Shown one piece after another: positions 34,301-43,563 of a stretch of DNA of 64,000 nucleotides. A model generated the notes under the pieces. That model was not told the DNA's origin. It saw nothing but the letters and a program-made list of their open reading frames with translations, and did no database searches. The DNA is from Amoebophrya sp. A120 (taxonomy: Eukaryota > Sar > Dinophyceae > Syndiniales > Amoebophryaceae): the NCBI GenBank assembly GCA_905178155.1, contig CAJINV010000001.1:10906311-10970310 (forward strand). Reading direction: 5' to 3'. Position 1 is the first letter of the stretch, and every line of letters starts with the position of its first letter. The translations under genes and the position numbers were made by a program.

Positions 34301-34938
34301 CAGACGACGACAGGAAGAACGACCAGCGCAAGCGGGGAAGAGGGGGTGCACGCCGCAGAGATGAGGACAGTCGCGACGAGTCATCGTCTCGGTCACGCGG
34401 GAAAAGGAATCGGGCGAGGTCGCGCCAAGACAGAAGCAGAAGCAGAGACAATACGAGGGAGCGGCGACCGAAGGTGGAGTACACCACCAGGGAATCTGGC
34501 CGCTCTCAGAGAGCGGACACTTCGATGCCGCAAGGCCCTCGCCCGGGGGTTATCACCCGCAGCCCCAAAATAAATCCGAATCGGGTCCCAAAGATCACAG
34601 CGGCACAGAACACGCGAGAGATGCTTGATCCCAAGGCGATACACGAGAAGAACACACGAGTTTTCGCCGAGAAAGAGCCCCAGCGCCAGTTCACGGGTTA
34701 CCAACTCAGCTACGGCGTGCAGCCACCGCCAGGAGCGTTTGACAACATGGGGTCAGCTCTTCGCACACCGCAGCAACAACTGTCTGCTTCCAGTATTTCG
34801 AGTGCCATTGAGGCCCTGGGGCAACCCGGGGGCCTCGAACGACATGAAGAGGACCGCGCGCTATCTGGGAATTTGTTGAGTTCCAGCAATCTCATAGACG
34901 ATTTCGAAAGCGACGACGATCAACGAACCCCGTATTGA
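31306..34938 (+). CDS. J-domain (DnaJ/Hsp40) protein with SIMs and RS-rich tail, 1210 aa
   Basis: J-domain proteins stimulate the ATPase of Hsp70 partners. The N-terminal 65 residues from ATG 31306 form a J domain: helix I DLYAVMGLPP, helix II VIRKAYTTLSKE with the catalytic HPD tripeptide (HPDKPGG, about 31408-31428), then helix III LFQQLKDAYDTLVD and a C-terminal YDSMY. No Gly/Phe or zinc-finger region follows, so it is a class C (type III) member. The rest is charged and low-complexity. Near 33060-33120 are two tandem SUMO-interaction-like motifs, VICLDTDS and VINLDTDS, each followed by acidic residues. A Met/Asn-rich patch sits at 33510-33580, and an Arg/Ser-dipeptide domain (about 34280-34460) suggests a nuclear, RNA-processing setting. 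It is intronless, ending at TGA 34936-34938. Confidence 0.85.
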   Translation: MSSTKDLYAVMGLPPLCGDETVIRKAYTTLSKERHPDKPGGSKELFQQLKDAYDTLVDADKKALYDSMYARRVKQSGRGAGHQKQHAATSSTAGGASTRSKKTPREDRHPSTNQGRMPQGPRAAAQSSAYFSATRNSSASPRDPSSGTARFRSRAEFRAFYESKRGGENAGAARPPSDVPPPTAGRNAYEEFYEQREKRWDEQENAARERRKKKAGAFFDEETEKAKQEKRYYFHKSNEGEQKRGRNDKRGPGDHVSDLSSSGDEVGRNVPGFFHSTDARQEQEFNDDVEDEFLPAAYFSRKRRREERERRHDKKHNPGTRSRRGHHEDEVELSSDSEDFESHRREVFADHQTKSAQFSFRFAGKRVDNYEDLGTYGEVSSSSEDNKKADHDHRGRRGMDVDEEFASEQDQQGQEEANVFGEPNNKKSRNRDAQPARKRTHASDFGAGMGERWPPANSDVPADEHAPENMFEVPQRTAGASANAKASASSSSSATAAAGGPGDATQRTHKNPLQREGNKGDRRDNKRTGSKDRTSTALPAEDARQQINSSRKDASGTNREQKSTEAGAEEDKNKKKRRTNPARTEVICLDTDSSEPEMEVINLDTDSEEERQKSRGNHAGKFPGWGSRVVPDRSVPQRQEAGGSSSSSAKSRIDVDGGDEEGEQYEPHVASEFDLLLDRLAKLEKEKPRLSEEEYFKRLKQEEHARKVMGMPVVSPDEQTAAQSSTGGGGASSGVDPAAMTQMLMNNIAMMNQMMVNLAGGNPASASSTPLLGPSSGTNVPQNPFLIEAADFTAGAAAASSGSARFAGGSFDFAGVAGQQHQACEPPPFLPQHSRKGGGKMNRGKDKEGGKAAKGAGVVGKFAFAANNNTRANVSVATMKHGAGKKGGHVPWTTKQNATSAGSKDKGGKSSKPVDGTKAQTKSSSFGESVGKGGESQGKGKTKSVKGGKQNDTTAAAAARTTRTAQGDAKRIDEIRRAFQGNSREHSTENARDRSRSRADDDRKNDQRKRGRGGARRRDEDSRDESSSRSRGKRNRARSRQDRSRSRDNTRERRPKVEYTTRESGRSQRADTSMPQGPRPGVITRSPKINPNRVPKITAAQNTREMLDPKAIHEKNTRVFAEKEPQRQFTGYQLSYGVQPPPGAFDNMGSALRTPQQQLSASSISSAIEALGQPGGLERHEEDRALSGNLLSSSNLIDDFESDDDQRTPY

Positions 34939-35926
34939 GGGAAAAACTAAGCATCTCATCTTCAATTCTTGGAGCGACGGCGACACGCGCGCCCACGTTT
35001 TACCATGAGTACCGGCTTCAACGACCGACGGATTTAGAGAATTCGTGTTCGAATGACAAAAGACCAACGAAAGATGTGCACAAACGAAGAATGATCTAGT
35101 GCCCCGGGATCATATTAGAAATTTAGATAGGTGCTGTATCATTTAAGCTTGCTCATGCGCTCCTCGGCAGCAGCAGCAACAGCAGCAACGCAAAAGCAAG
35201 GAACCCTGTTGGGAACTTTCTTCATGTGCGTATCCATCTTCACACCGGTTTGCAGTTTATGCGTCGCTCCTGCAGGCAGAGCCAGAGTGTCTATTGTGCG
35301 TCTTTTTCATTTTCATGTTTTTGTTTGCCCCTCTTGCAATTGCTTTTTGTTTTCTATGAAATTTAAATGGGATCGAAGAGTGGAAACAAGTGTTGTTGCA
35401 GTCCGTAGCGGTATCTTTTTTGTGATGGCACAGGTAGGTTTTCATGGCGGTGGAAGAATGAAATGTCACACATGATAAAGCGAAAGCCCTGCATTTGCAC
35501 TTGGTTTGCTCTTCACAACAGTGCCACAAGCTCGGTTTTTCACAAACATACTTAAGGAAACAGTAGAGGAAGCTGTCCGTTCATCGTGAGACTCCATGTA
35601 ACTTGAGGGCCATGTGCTTATGTTCTTGTTTTGCTTTTGTTGGCGGCTCCTTAATACCATTTTTTGATACGGAAAAGAGACGTTATTGCGCAGCCACACC
35701 GACAGTTATGACATTATGATGATGCTGCCCACGAGTATTTCGAGTCAAGCGTAGAGTTTTGCAACCAACCGGCACCGTTTGAAAAACAAAGATCAAGATT
35801 CCCATTCCTGTGCTTCCGAAAACATAAACAAGTTAGCGTTTAGCTCGAAAGAAACAGTAGACTGGTTTTCTTGGAAGCGTTCGCTACTACTAGCCGAGGC
35901 CGAATTTTCCTTTTGTACGCGCGAGG
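34939..35926. other. Intergenic region
   Basis: About 1 kb between the J-domain stop and the ATG at 35927. It contains a CAGCAG-rich run near 35170-35190 and a 115-codon frame at 35131-35475 without a splice-site context. No feature supported. Confidence 0.4.
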
Positions 35927-37236
35927 ATGGATGATCATGATCCAGCAGCGCTCACCAGCGGTGCTGTGGCTGGAGCTGCTGCTGTCGGAGTAGGGCAAGG
36001 AGGCCAGGTTCTGCCGCATCTCCCCGTAGCGTCTTCCTCGTTTGGGAATTCGACGCCGAGTGGTATCAAGATGAAAAATCCCCCCTCCCCATATCAAAAC
36101 GGAAATTTGTGATGCTGATTTGTGGCCACAAATCAGCTTTGTATTGCAGAGAGGCATGGCGGCCAGGTCCCCAGGCTAGGTAGGGGCGTATAGGTCTAGT
36201 TGTTCAGCATGGCAAACGGCTCCCCTTTAGGCCTAACAGCATGACAAATCGCTTCCACAATGGGGCGGAAGCTTCTGCCCTTGTCTTCTTGCAAGACAGA
36301 TGTGATTTGTGACCTCAAACCCGCAGCGCAAATTTTTGGAAACATACCTTTTCCAATATGGGGAGGGGGGATTTTTCCTCTCAATAAGTAGCGGCGGCAA
36401 GAAGATCTACTACATCACGGAGGAGGAGTTGCGGCGCATTCAAAACCCCGAGCTGGTCTCGCAAATCAGCCAAAAGCAGGAACAGTACAACCCGCGGGCG
36501 ATTTTGCAGGACCTTTTACACAAGCATCCTGAACTGAGCAACCGCAGTATTACAGTGAAAAGTGCCCCCCAACCCTAAATTGCAAAAATTTGTGATGCGA
36601 AGTTTCCAAATGAAAACTTTTTGTCATGCATGAAAGAAGTATGAATCTTTCTGATGCAGAATGTAGGCGTGTATCGCATCGCTTGCATGACAAGCGCCGC
36701 TCTTGCTGGGGACTTTTGCAATACAAAGCTTTGTTATTCACGATTGAAAGCCTGTGATGCTGATACATGCAAGAGGGCGAATGTTTCATTTGGAAAGGTT
36801 TGCAATACAAATGCTTTCAAGTTCGGGGGTGGGGGCATTTTTCACTGTAATACGCAGTGCGACGGATGTGGTAGACTTTGACGTTGCGGCCGATCCGTTG
36901 CGAAATTTAGTCGACTTATCAAATGTAAAAATGTCTGGGTCTGGAAGAATGCAACTTGTCATGCTAAATCTGAAACATGCAAGAATCTGTGTTGCATGAT
37001 TACCAAAAGTCGTCCAGTTTTGAGCAAGTCGGGAGGGAGTTTCTCATGCAGGATAGGCATGAGAGTGAGAGAGGTCGCACAGAATCTGTCATGCTAGGTC
37101 CTGCATTCCAGACCTCATGGGTCATGGAAAAGCTGCATGACAAATCGCTCATCCTTCCAGACCCAGACATTTTTACATTTGATACGACTTATCGGACGAC
37201 AATATCATGTGCGATCAAAGCGTCTCACGAGGATAA
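35927..37236 (+). CDS. Small protein gene (132 aa) split by three introners
   Basis: Exons 35927-36063, 36392-36547, 36858-36916 and 37190-37236 total 399 nt and end at TAA 37234-37236. All three interruptions are introners of different families (B, C, A), adding 896 bp, so the gene is more than two-thirds introner. The start is ATG 35927. The N-terminus is Ala/Gly/Val-rich; the middle (IYYITEEELRRIQNPELVSQ onward) is a charged helical region with KQEQYNPRAILQDLLHKHPE; the C-terminus is acidic. I do not recognise the family. The Copia element begins seven bases after the stop, so the 3' untranslated region, and perhaps RNA 3'-end formation, are affected. Confidence 0.75.
36064..36386. mobile_element. 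Introner, family B (323 bp), TSD agtgg/agtag
   Basis: The ends carry the inverted motif GAAAAATCCCCCCTCCCCAT preceded by TATC or TATT. The flanks AGTGG (36059-36063) and AGTAG (36387-36391) differ at one base. Excision joins CCG AGT GG to C GGC GGC AAG. Internal TTTGTGATGC and GCATGACAAAT motifs. Same orientation as the 58409 copy, judged from interior matches. Confidence 0.85.
36548..36852. mobile_element. Introner, family C (305 bp), TSD cgcag
   Basis: TIRs TATTACAGTGAAAAGTGCCC and (from the right) TATTACAGTGAAAAATGCCC. CGCAG at 36543-36547 is repeated at 36853-36857. Excision gives AAC CGC AGT GCG ACG in frame. The interior matches the 56319 element in reverse complement. Confidence 0.9.
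36917..37184. mobile_element. Introner, family A (268 bp), TSD cgact
   Basis: TIRs identical to family A (TATCAAATGTAAAAATGTCT). CGACT at 36912-36916 is repeated at 37185-37189. Removal gives GTC GAC TTA TCG GAC. Same orientation as the 7290 copy (both start TIR then AATGCAACTTGT). The interior beyond the TIR is substantially different from the other two copies. Confidence 0.9.
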
Positions 37237-37242
37237 GAAAAG

Positions 37243-37540
37243 TGTTAGCAGTACCGATAACAATCCACGACGAGGAACACAAATAGAGCCTAAGTACAAG
37301 GAATCTAGATGGTATCACCACCGTGGTGGACTTTATTCAACCAGTACCAGAGGTACTTGACAGCCTGAAACAGCATGGGTAAGCATCATCATCATTCATG
37401 TTCATTCTGTGAATGTGCACAGAACCAGGGTGGTAGTACAGATGATCATGTCATTTGAGATCGCAGATTTACATGTCATTTCATCACGAGAGCATTGGGA
37501 ATTCGGATCGATCATCATTTACATTCTGATCTCACCTACA
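37243..37540 (-). repeat. Copia 3' LTR
   Basis: On the element's strand this is the downstream LTR. 298 bp, TG...CA ends, one mismatch to the other LTR. It starts seven bases after the stop codon of the three-introner gene. Confidence 0.95.
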
Positions 37541-37560
37541 TTCCCCCCCTCGGAATCTTC
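37541..37560 (-). promoter_or_regulatory. Polypurine tract of the Copia element
   Basis: Immediately inside the 3' LTR the minus strand reads GAGGGGGGAA. A purine run in this position is the usual plus-strand DNA primer for LTR elements. Confidence 0.8.
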
Positions 37561-37886
37561 TGACATGCCTGCGACTCGGCACACAACTCAAACAGAGTTT
37601 TTTCTTTCAAACACGCACCAAGACCGTGGGTGCGATTGGAACCATCCGAGTAGCATCGGATTTTACAGTAACAGTAGTAGTACACATAGTAAAGCTGCTT
37701 TAGACCATATAGTTGCCCTGAACTACATGCGTCTTTTCTTCTTCTCCTCTTCTTCTTCGGTTTCGGCCAGTGCTGCGGCGAACTGGTACCCTTTCGGAAC
37801 ATGGCTACGGTGCGTCTAGCCAATATGCAGGAGAAATTACGAGAAATTTTCTTTGTAAGTAGTTTTAGTGTCAATGCCCCCTAGCA

Positions 37887-40800
37887 TCATGCAAATGATT
37901 CAGATTCCGACCCGGAATCCGACCCCCCATCATCCTGTTGGGAAGGATGAAAGAACCTAAGATAGGCAGCCGAAGGAAGCGCCTTCGTCAATGGGTCAGC
38001 CTTATTGGCCGCAGTGGGAACCCAACACAGGTCACGAGAGTGATCCCGAACCACATGGAACCGAAGTTCTATGTGTTTCGACCGTTTCGTCACTAGTGAC
38101 GACTTGGCCAAATCCAGGGCGCTACGATTGTCCACAAACGTAAGAGGTAAACTCCTATCAACCAGGAACCAATCCAGATACCCTTGCCCCAAGGATAACT
38201 TGATCGTGTCAAAGGTTGCAACATACTCAGCCTCGCAGGTGCTGAGCGCCTTAACCGTCTGACGCTTGCAACTCCATGCAATCGGGACGCCTCTGTGATA
38301 GAGAATCGACCCACTGGTGCTGCGCAGTGTAGCAGTGCACCCCGCGAAGTCACTATCACTGAAAGCAACAGTGTCCGGCAACTCATGGCCACCGTTCTTC
38401 GCGATTTCAGCATAGGTCTCACGCCACTGGCGCTCGATCTCTGGAGAGTACTCAAGACCTTGGTCTTTCGTGCCCTTCAGATATGCCAAAATCCGTTTGC
38501 CTGCCTTTACCGCAGAAGTAGTCGGCGCTTCCTGACCCCTTGCCACGCGTTGGGTAGCGAAGACAATGTCAGGCCGCGTCTGGTGCGCGATGTATTGCAC
38601 ACCCCCGACCAACGACCGAAGTGGGAAGGACTCAGCCGAACCCCCTTCACGCAGATCGCCAGCCACACAGGGCGAAGGTGCAGGCTTGCAGTCATCCATA
38701 TTGAACTTCTTGAGCAATTTGCTCACAGCCTGTTCCATGGACATCTTCAGCCATCGCTTCGGCCTGTCATACTTGACGACCATACCGAGAACGTCTCGAG
38801 TCTCCACGTCTCCGTCCATTTCTGGAGCGATGATCGTACCGGGAAACAATTTCAGGACCTTTGACATCTCCTCGTCCAGAGTCTTGGGACACGGACCAGA
38901 CATCAAAGAATCATCCACGAAGATGGCCATCGTGATGGTTCCGCTAGGCAATTCCTTTCGGAACAACCCGGGCTCCCTGGGACACATCACCCAACCGAGC
39001 GACTTCAGACCCTTGGAAAAACGGTCATACCATTTCCGTGGGGCTATCCTCAAGCCATAGAGCGACTTGAGCAGCATCACCAAGTCTCCTTTCGGCGACT
39101 TGCTCCAGTGTGCTGGAAGCCGAACGATCACCCTCTCATCAGTCAACGCCGCCTGGATGAAGGCATTAGTGACGTCGAACTGACGCAGGTGATGTCCCTG
39201 GGCCGCCGCTTCTACGAGTAGAAACCTATTGGCCCCCCCTGAAATAGTGGGAGAGTAAACCTCATGCGAGAAAACTTGTTTCTGCCGGTTGCCCAGCGCC
39301 ACAAGTCTACACTTGTACCTACCACACCGCTTGCGGGAGTAGATGCAAACCGCAGGAATAACCTCGTCCGTGGCCGGATCGAATTCTCCCTCACGTAAAG
39401 GCCTCCAGCATTTCAGGGCCTCGAGTCGGGTGCGTTCAAGTGTATCAGCCTCGATCCACTTGGTCGCATCCGGACCGCTGAAAGCTGACTTCTTAGTGAC
39501 CATCACTTGAAACTCAATGGAAACCTCATCTAAGGCGGAGCAGTACGAAGCTGCTGCCTCCTGTAAATCAGGATCCTCCGCAGATACTGTAAGCACTGCA
39601 CCCTGCAAAGACGACGTCAATCCGGATTCATCCTCCGAGGGTGACTCTTTCCGTCTCTTTGCAGAAAATTCTTCTGCCCCCCCTGAAGCCTTGCGCGTTA
39701 GCTTAAGAGCTTCAGGTGAAGAATTCTTGAGCTTCACCTCAGCCAAAAGCATCTGCACCAAATCCGCACCAGCAGGCTGGCGCTTTGGAGCTGCTTTTGC
39801 CTTTGCCGCGACCTGTTTAGGTTTACGGCCTGGCTTGCGCCAGTGTGGCTGAGCCTTGGTCCCGGGCTTTCGTCCCCGTTTCTTCTTCACAACATTACCA
39901 GAATCCGCCTGAGGCGCTGCAGGTAAATCTTGACCGACAGGGGCCGGGTCGGCAGGTGGTTGATCGTCCTCAGCAGGAGCCTCAGGACCAGCCTGATTCT
40001 CCGCCTCAAGATCAACAGCCTCCGGCGCGACCTCGTCACCGATCAAATTTTCCTCCTGCTGCTCCTCTGGAGGAGTATCATCCAGCATGTCAGAAGTTTC
40101 GACTGTATTCTTACCCTCCGTCACGGAACCACCTCCCTCGGGAACATCAGAAGCACCAGCAGGCGAGGGATCAGACTCACCTGGGGCCACCTGACTCCTT
40201 TCCTCGAAAATGGAGTCACCGAGCGCGTCGGGCAGTGTATACGGGACAAAAGTGCCTTTACTGAACTTTTGCAAGTCCTCAATCTTCCCGATTGTAATTG
40301 ACTCATCAAATGCGCACGCCCGGCATTCGATCACGGAAAAACGAATTCCGTCCGCACACCTGTTGTCTTGCACCCAAGTGCCAACTAGGTAAGTGCTGTT
40401 CTCAGTTCCATAACCAAGAAACACACCGCGGACGTATTTAGCGTCCAGCTTTCCACCAGGGACATGCTGCTTAGCGTAGGCCAGGCATCCGAAACGACGG
40501 AAATGCTTGGTCGACGCTTCGCGGCCGTGCCTCTTGAAGTAGGGCGAACTTTTTGGACCCTTCCGTGACACGCGAGCAAACACGTACGCCACAAACCTGT
40601 AGGCATAGTCCCAACAGCGTAGGTCTACACCATGCAGAATGCAACGCACCGCGTTACACGAAGTTTGGTTCCAACGTTCCACCTTACCATTCTGCTGTGG
40701 AGTGTAGGGCGCAGAATAATCCACGATAGTGGGAGGCCGTTGCTCAGCCGCAACCTGTCTCCACTTCGTATTCTGCCCCTTGAACTCGGGAGCGTTGTCA

Positions 40801-42872
40801 GCCCGTACCCGCTTGGGCGGTTTCACCGTTTGGCAAAACAACTCAAGCTTGGACCCAGCTTCTCCCTTTTCCTTGCATGGGTAGCAAAAGGGCCAGGACG
40901 TCAATTCGTCCACCGCATTCAAAGACCACTTGTTTCCCGAAAAGGAAACAGGAAAAGGCCCAACAAAGTCCCAAGAGACTTCGTCAGCGAATTCCTTGGC
41001 CTTGAGATGCTCAGGCCGAGCACTCTGATGCCCAGGCACTCTGCCTTTCATCATTGCGCACGCATCGCAGTGCTTGCACTTGACGCCATGCACTGAGAGA
41101 TGTGCAAACCGCTCATGCCAGAGCTTAGTGTCCTCTGCGGAAAGTTTATCACAAACCGCAGCGGGCTCGCAATGAAGACCCTTTTCCGTGTCCTGGTCGA
41201 CACAAACTTTGACCACTGAAGAATTCTCGACGAACTCGACAGGGAGCACCGGGAGCCGATTGACCCGACCGAAGCCGACCCAATCCCCCGAGGCCTTGTC
41301 GAGCACGCCGCTCTTCGGGCCATCAAAAACTATCTTCCTGCCATCGTCCTCCAGTCTGCCAACCGAGATTAGCAGTCCGGCGATGTCAGGATGATACAAC
41401 CCCAACCGGAGTCCCACCGTGTTACCCTTGAAGATGCCGCGCCGTGCTTTGACATCCAAAACACGATCGGCGACCTTCATTGTAACTTCTTCATTCGAGA
41501 TTTCTTCGAAAGCACCGCGCTCCCCGCACGTGTGATCCGAAGCCCCCGAATCCAGAACCCCAGAGAGGGACAAAACCCCCCCAGAATCCCTAACCCCCTC
41601 ACTTTTCACCGTGAGAACACTAACACAGGCCGAAGCCGTGCCAGCCATTGCCATGCAAACCACAGCGCTAGGCGCTGCTACAGAGCTACTAGAACTACTT
41701 TCATGCAAAAGATGCAAACTCTTTTTCTCGTAATCTTTCTTGTCTTTTCCTTGCTTGCCGTTTCCCTTGTTGTTGTTGTTGCCACCGTTTTTGCGCTTGG
41801 GACAATCGGACTTTTTGTGATTGCCACCACAAGTCCAGCACTTGAGCTGGTTACCCTTTTCGTCCTGCTTGCGAACGTTCGGAAACTTCTTCGCAATCAT
41901 AGCAACTGCCTTGTCGACAATACGCTGTGCCTGCGCCTGCTCTTCCTTCTTGCTAGTCACCAAGACGTGCTCGGTAACCTGCTTCGGAGCAGCCTTGTCC
42001 TGCGCCTCCTGTTCGCGAAGAGTGCCCACGATTTGCAAAGTGGAAGCATTCATCGCCAAGAGCGGAGTAACCAACTTTTTGGATTTGTCATCCAAGCCGC
42101 CGACGATACCAAACAACAACAATTCGTTAGTCGTGATGGTACCACCCAGGTCGTTACGCAAGTAATTGGACTTACGAGCGTAGTACCCCTCCACACTTTC
42201 GTCCGTCTTCTTGCTGCTGGTGAGCAACTGAGTCAGGGCGGAAAAGCGGGAAGACGCGACCTGGCTCCGGTACTTGCCCACTAACACGCGCAAGATGTTC
42301 GGAAGGTCAGTGGCATGCTCAGTCGTAACCAACTGCAACGGTTCCCCGTCGAGTTTAGTCACAACGTGAGCAGCCAGCTGGTTCAACTTTTCAACCTGTT
42401 CCGCAGTCAGTTGAACATTGGTCGCAATGCCAAGAGCGGTGTTGTTCACGTACTCTACGACATCTTCCCCGTAGCAGTTCAGGATGAGACTCATCTTGTA
42501 CAACCACGAAGAAAACTGACCCGCATCCTTACCGTTGAAGGTAGGAAGCTCCATCTTAAACTGCGCCATCGTGGTGCGAGCGAGATTAAGATACAGCTGA
42601 ACCTTGGCAGGACCTAAAGTCGCAAAATTGAGACAAATGTGACACAATTTCTGATACAGGTTGTAAACCACCCGGCAATTTTTGGAAGAGTAGAACTCGT
42701 CCGTTACCAGCACAGTCTTATGACTGCCCGCGCGGTACAAAAGACGCGCGCCAAGATCGTACACGACCTCAGTAAAGGACCAGCCGTCCATTAGTTTTAA
42801 GGGGTAAATTTTAGGGGTTAAACCGCTAAAAATTTTCTTTAAAATTGTAAAAACCAGCAAAAAAATTGCCAC
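37887..42872 (-). CDS. Copia gag-pol polyprotein, 1661 aa frame
   Basis: One open frame encodes all functions in the Copia order. A Gag region (about residues 100-340) is followed by a CCHC zinc knuckle CWTCGGNHKKSDC (about 345-357), the protease active site LDSGASDH (about 440-447), an integrase with an HHCC finger (about 586-605) and the Asp-Asp-Glu core (SWDFVG, RADNAPEF, NGKVERW; about 633-735), reverse transcriptase with FDVTNAFIQA and FVDDSLMSG, and RNase H with FSDSDFAGC. Integrase preceding reverse transcriptase defines Copia rather than Gypsy. Translation may begin at the ATG after the hydrophobic start (near MAQFKMELP, residue 102) rather than at 42872. No frameshift separates gag from pol. 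The tail is Ser/Glu-rich. Confidence 0.95.
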   Translation of the reverse strand: MAIFLLVFTILKKIFSGLTPKIYPLKLMDGWSFTEVVYDLGARLLYRAGSHKTVLVTDEFYSSKNCRVVYNLYQKLCHICLNFATLGPAKVQLYLNLARTTMAQFKMELPTFNGKDAGQFSSWLYKMSLILNCYGEDVVEYVNNTALGIATNVQLTAEQVEKLNQLAAHVVTKLDGEPLQLVTTEHATDLPNILRVLVGKYRSQVASSRFSALTQLLTSSKKTDESVEGYYARKSNYLRNDLGGTITTNELLLFGIVGGLDDKSKKLVTPLLAMNASTLQIVGTLREQEAQDKAAPKQVTEHVLVTSKKEEQAQAQRIVDKAVAMIAKKFPNVRKQDEKGNQLKCWTCGGNHKKSDCPKRKNGGNNNNKGNGKQGKDKKDYEKKSLHLLHESSSSSSVAAPSAVVCMAMAGTASACVSVLTVKSEGVRDSGGVLSLSGVLDSGASDHTCGERGAFEEISNEEVTMKVADRVLDVKARRGIFKGNTVGLRLGLYHPDIAGLLISVGRLEDDGRKIVFDGPKSGVLDKASGDWVGFGRVNRLPVLPVEFVENSSVVKVCVDQDTEKGLHCEPAAVCDKLSAEDTKLWHERFAHLSVHGVKCKHCDACAMMKGRVPGHQSARPEHLKAKEFADEVSWDFVGPFPVSFSGNKWSLNAVDELTSWPFCYPCKEKGEAGSKLELFCQTVKPPKRVRADNAPEFKGQNTKWRQVAAEQRPPTIVDYSAPYTPQQNGKVERWNQTSCNAVRCILHGVDLRCWDYAYRFVAYVFARVSRKGPKSSPYFKRHGREASTKHFRRFGCLAYAKQHVPGGKLDAKYVRGVFLGYGTENSTYLVGTWVQDNRCADGIRFSVIECRACAFDESITIGKIEDLQKFSKGTFVPYTLPDALGDSIFEERSQVAPGESDPSPAGASDVPEGGGSVTEGKNTVETSDMLDDTPPEEQQEENLIGDEVAPEAVDLEAENQAGPEAPAEDDQPPADPAPVGQDLPAAPQADSGNVVKKKRGRKPGTKAQPHWRKPGRKPKQVAAKAKAAPKRQPAGADLVQMLLAEVKLKNSSPEALKLTRKASGGAEEFSAKRRKESPSEDESGLTSSLQGAVLTVSAEDPDLQEAAASYCSALDEVSIEFQVMVTKKSAFSGPDATKWIEADTLERTRLEALKCWRPLREGEFDPATDEVIPAVCIYSRKRCGRYKCRLVALGNRQKQVFSHEVYSPTISGGANRFLLVEAAAQGHHLRQFDVTNAFIQAALTDERVIVRLPAHWSKSPKGDLVMLLKSLYGLRIAPRKWYDRFSKGLKSLGWVMCPREPGLFRKELPSGTITMAIFVDDSLMSGPCPKTLDEEMSKVLKLFPGTIIAPEMDGDVETRDVLGMVVKYDRPKRWLKMSMEQAVSKLLKKFNMDDCKPAPSPCVAGDLREGGSAESFPLRSLVGGVQYIAHQTRPDIVFATQRVARGQEAPTTSAVKAGKRILAYLKGTKDQGLEYSPEIERQWRETYAEIAKNGGHELPDTVAFSDSDFAGCTATLRSTSGSILYHRGVPIAWSCKRQTVKALSTCEAEYVATFDTIKLSLGQGYLDWFLVDRSLPLTFVDNRSALDLAKSSLVTKRSKHIELRFHVVRDHSRDLCWVPTAANKADPLTKALPSAAYLRFFHPSQQDDGGSDSGSESESFA

Positions 42873-43047
42873 TACTACTACCGTAAATCAATCAACCTAC
42901 AAGGCGCAAACTGTGAAAACAGTAAACCTAAAAGTTGAAAACTGTAAAGTTCCAAAAACACACAACACAACCCAGCGCGATGCTGTCCAGTTGCCCCGTT
43001 GTTCAGTGTTTTTCCCTTTGAGCTTTTGGCTTAAAGGATGTCAAGAT

Positions 43048-43345
43048 TGTTAGCAGTACCGATAACAATCCACGACGAGGAACACAAATAGAGCCTAAGT
43101 ACAAGGAATCTAGATGGTATCACCACCGTGGTGGACTTTATTCAACCAGTACCAGAGGTACTTGACAGCCTGAAACAGCATGGGTAAGCATCATCATCAT
43201 TCATGTTCATTCTGTGAATGTGCACAGAACCAGGGTGGTAGTGCAGATGATCATGTCATTTGAGATCGCAGATTTACATGTCATTTCATCACGAGAGCAT
43301 TGGGAATTCGGATCGATCATCATTTACATTCTGATCTCACCTACA
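43048..43345 (-). repeat. Copia 5' LTR
   Basis: On the element's strand this is the upstream LTR that would hold the promoter. 298 bp, TG...CA ends. The sequence just inside it (43021-43047) should be the primer-binding site, but I could not match it to a tRNA end. Confidence 0.95.
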
Positions 43346-43563
43346 AAAAGCTAAAATCTGTTTGCCTTGAGCGATTTCTAAAAAGTATTCTCTTGCACTT
43401 TTCTTTGATGTTTTTGCATCACCCAACTGCATCGAAATAAAAGCACAGAATCAGAAGTGAAGAAGTCCGTGGACAAGTGAGAACGTGTTTTCTGCGTGAT
43501 CTGCGTGGTCCGCTTCCGAAACACCTGCACGTCGTGCGGATGACTGGACGCCAGCGGGCATTG

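Larger units (their letters stand above)
37243..43345 (-). mobile_element. Nearly intact Ty1/Copia LTR retrotransposon, 6,103 bp
   Basis: Two 298-bp direct repeats (37243-37540 and 43048-43345) begin TG and end CA and differ at a single base (an A/G change in the stretch GTAGTACAG versus GTAGTGCAG). The element is flanked by the 5-bp target duplication AAAAG (37238-37242 and 43346-43350). One long uninterrupted gag-pol frame lies between them on the minus strand. Near-identity of the LTRs and the intact frame indicate a recent, possibly still active insertion. It is the only minus-strand gene in the window. Confidence 0.95.

Noticed and set aside
36654-36999. Open frames inside the family C and A introners
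   Set aside because: They fall within the mobile elements; the flanking exons join without them.
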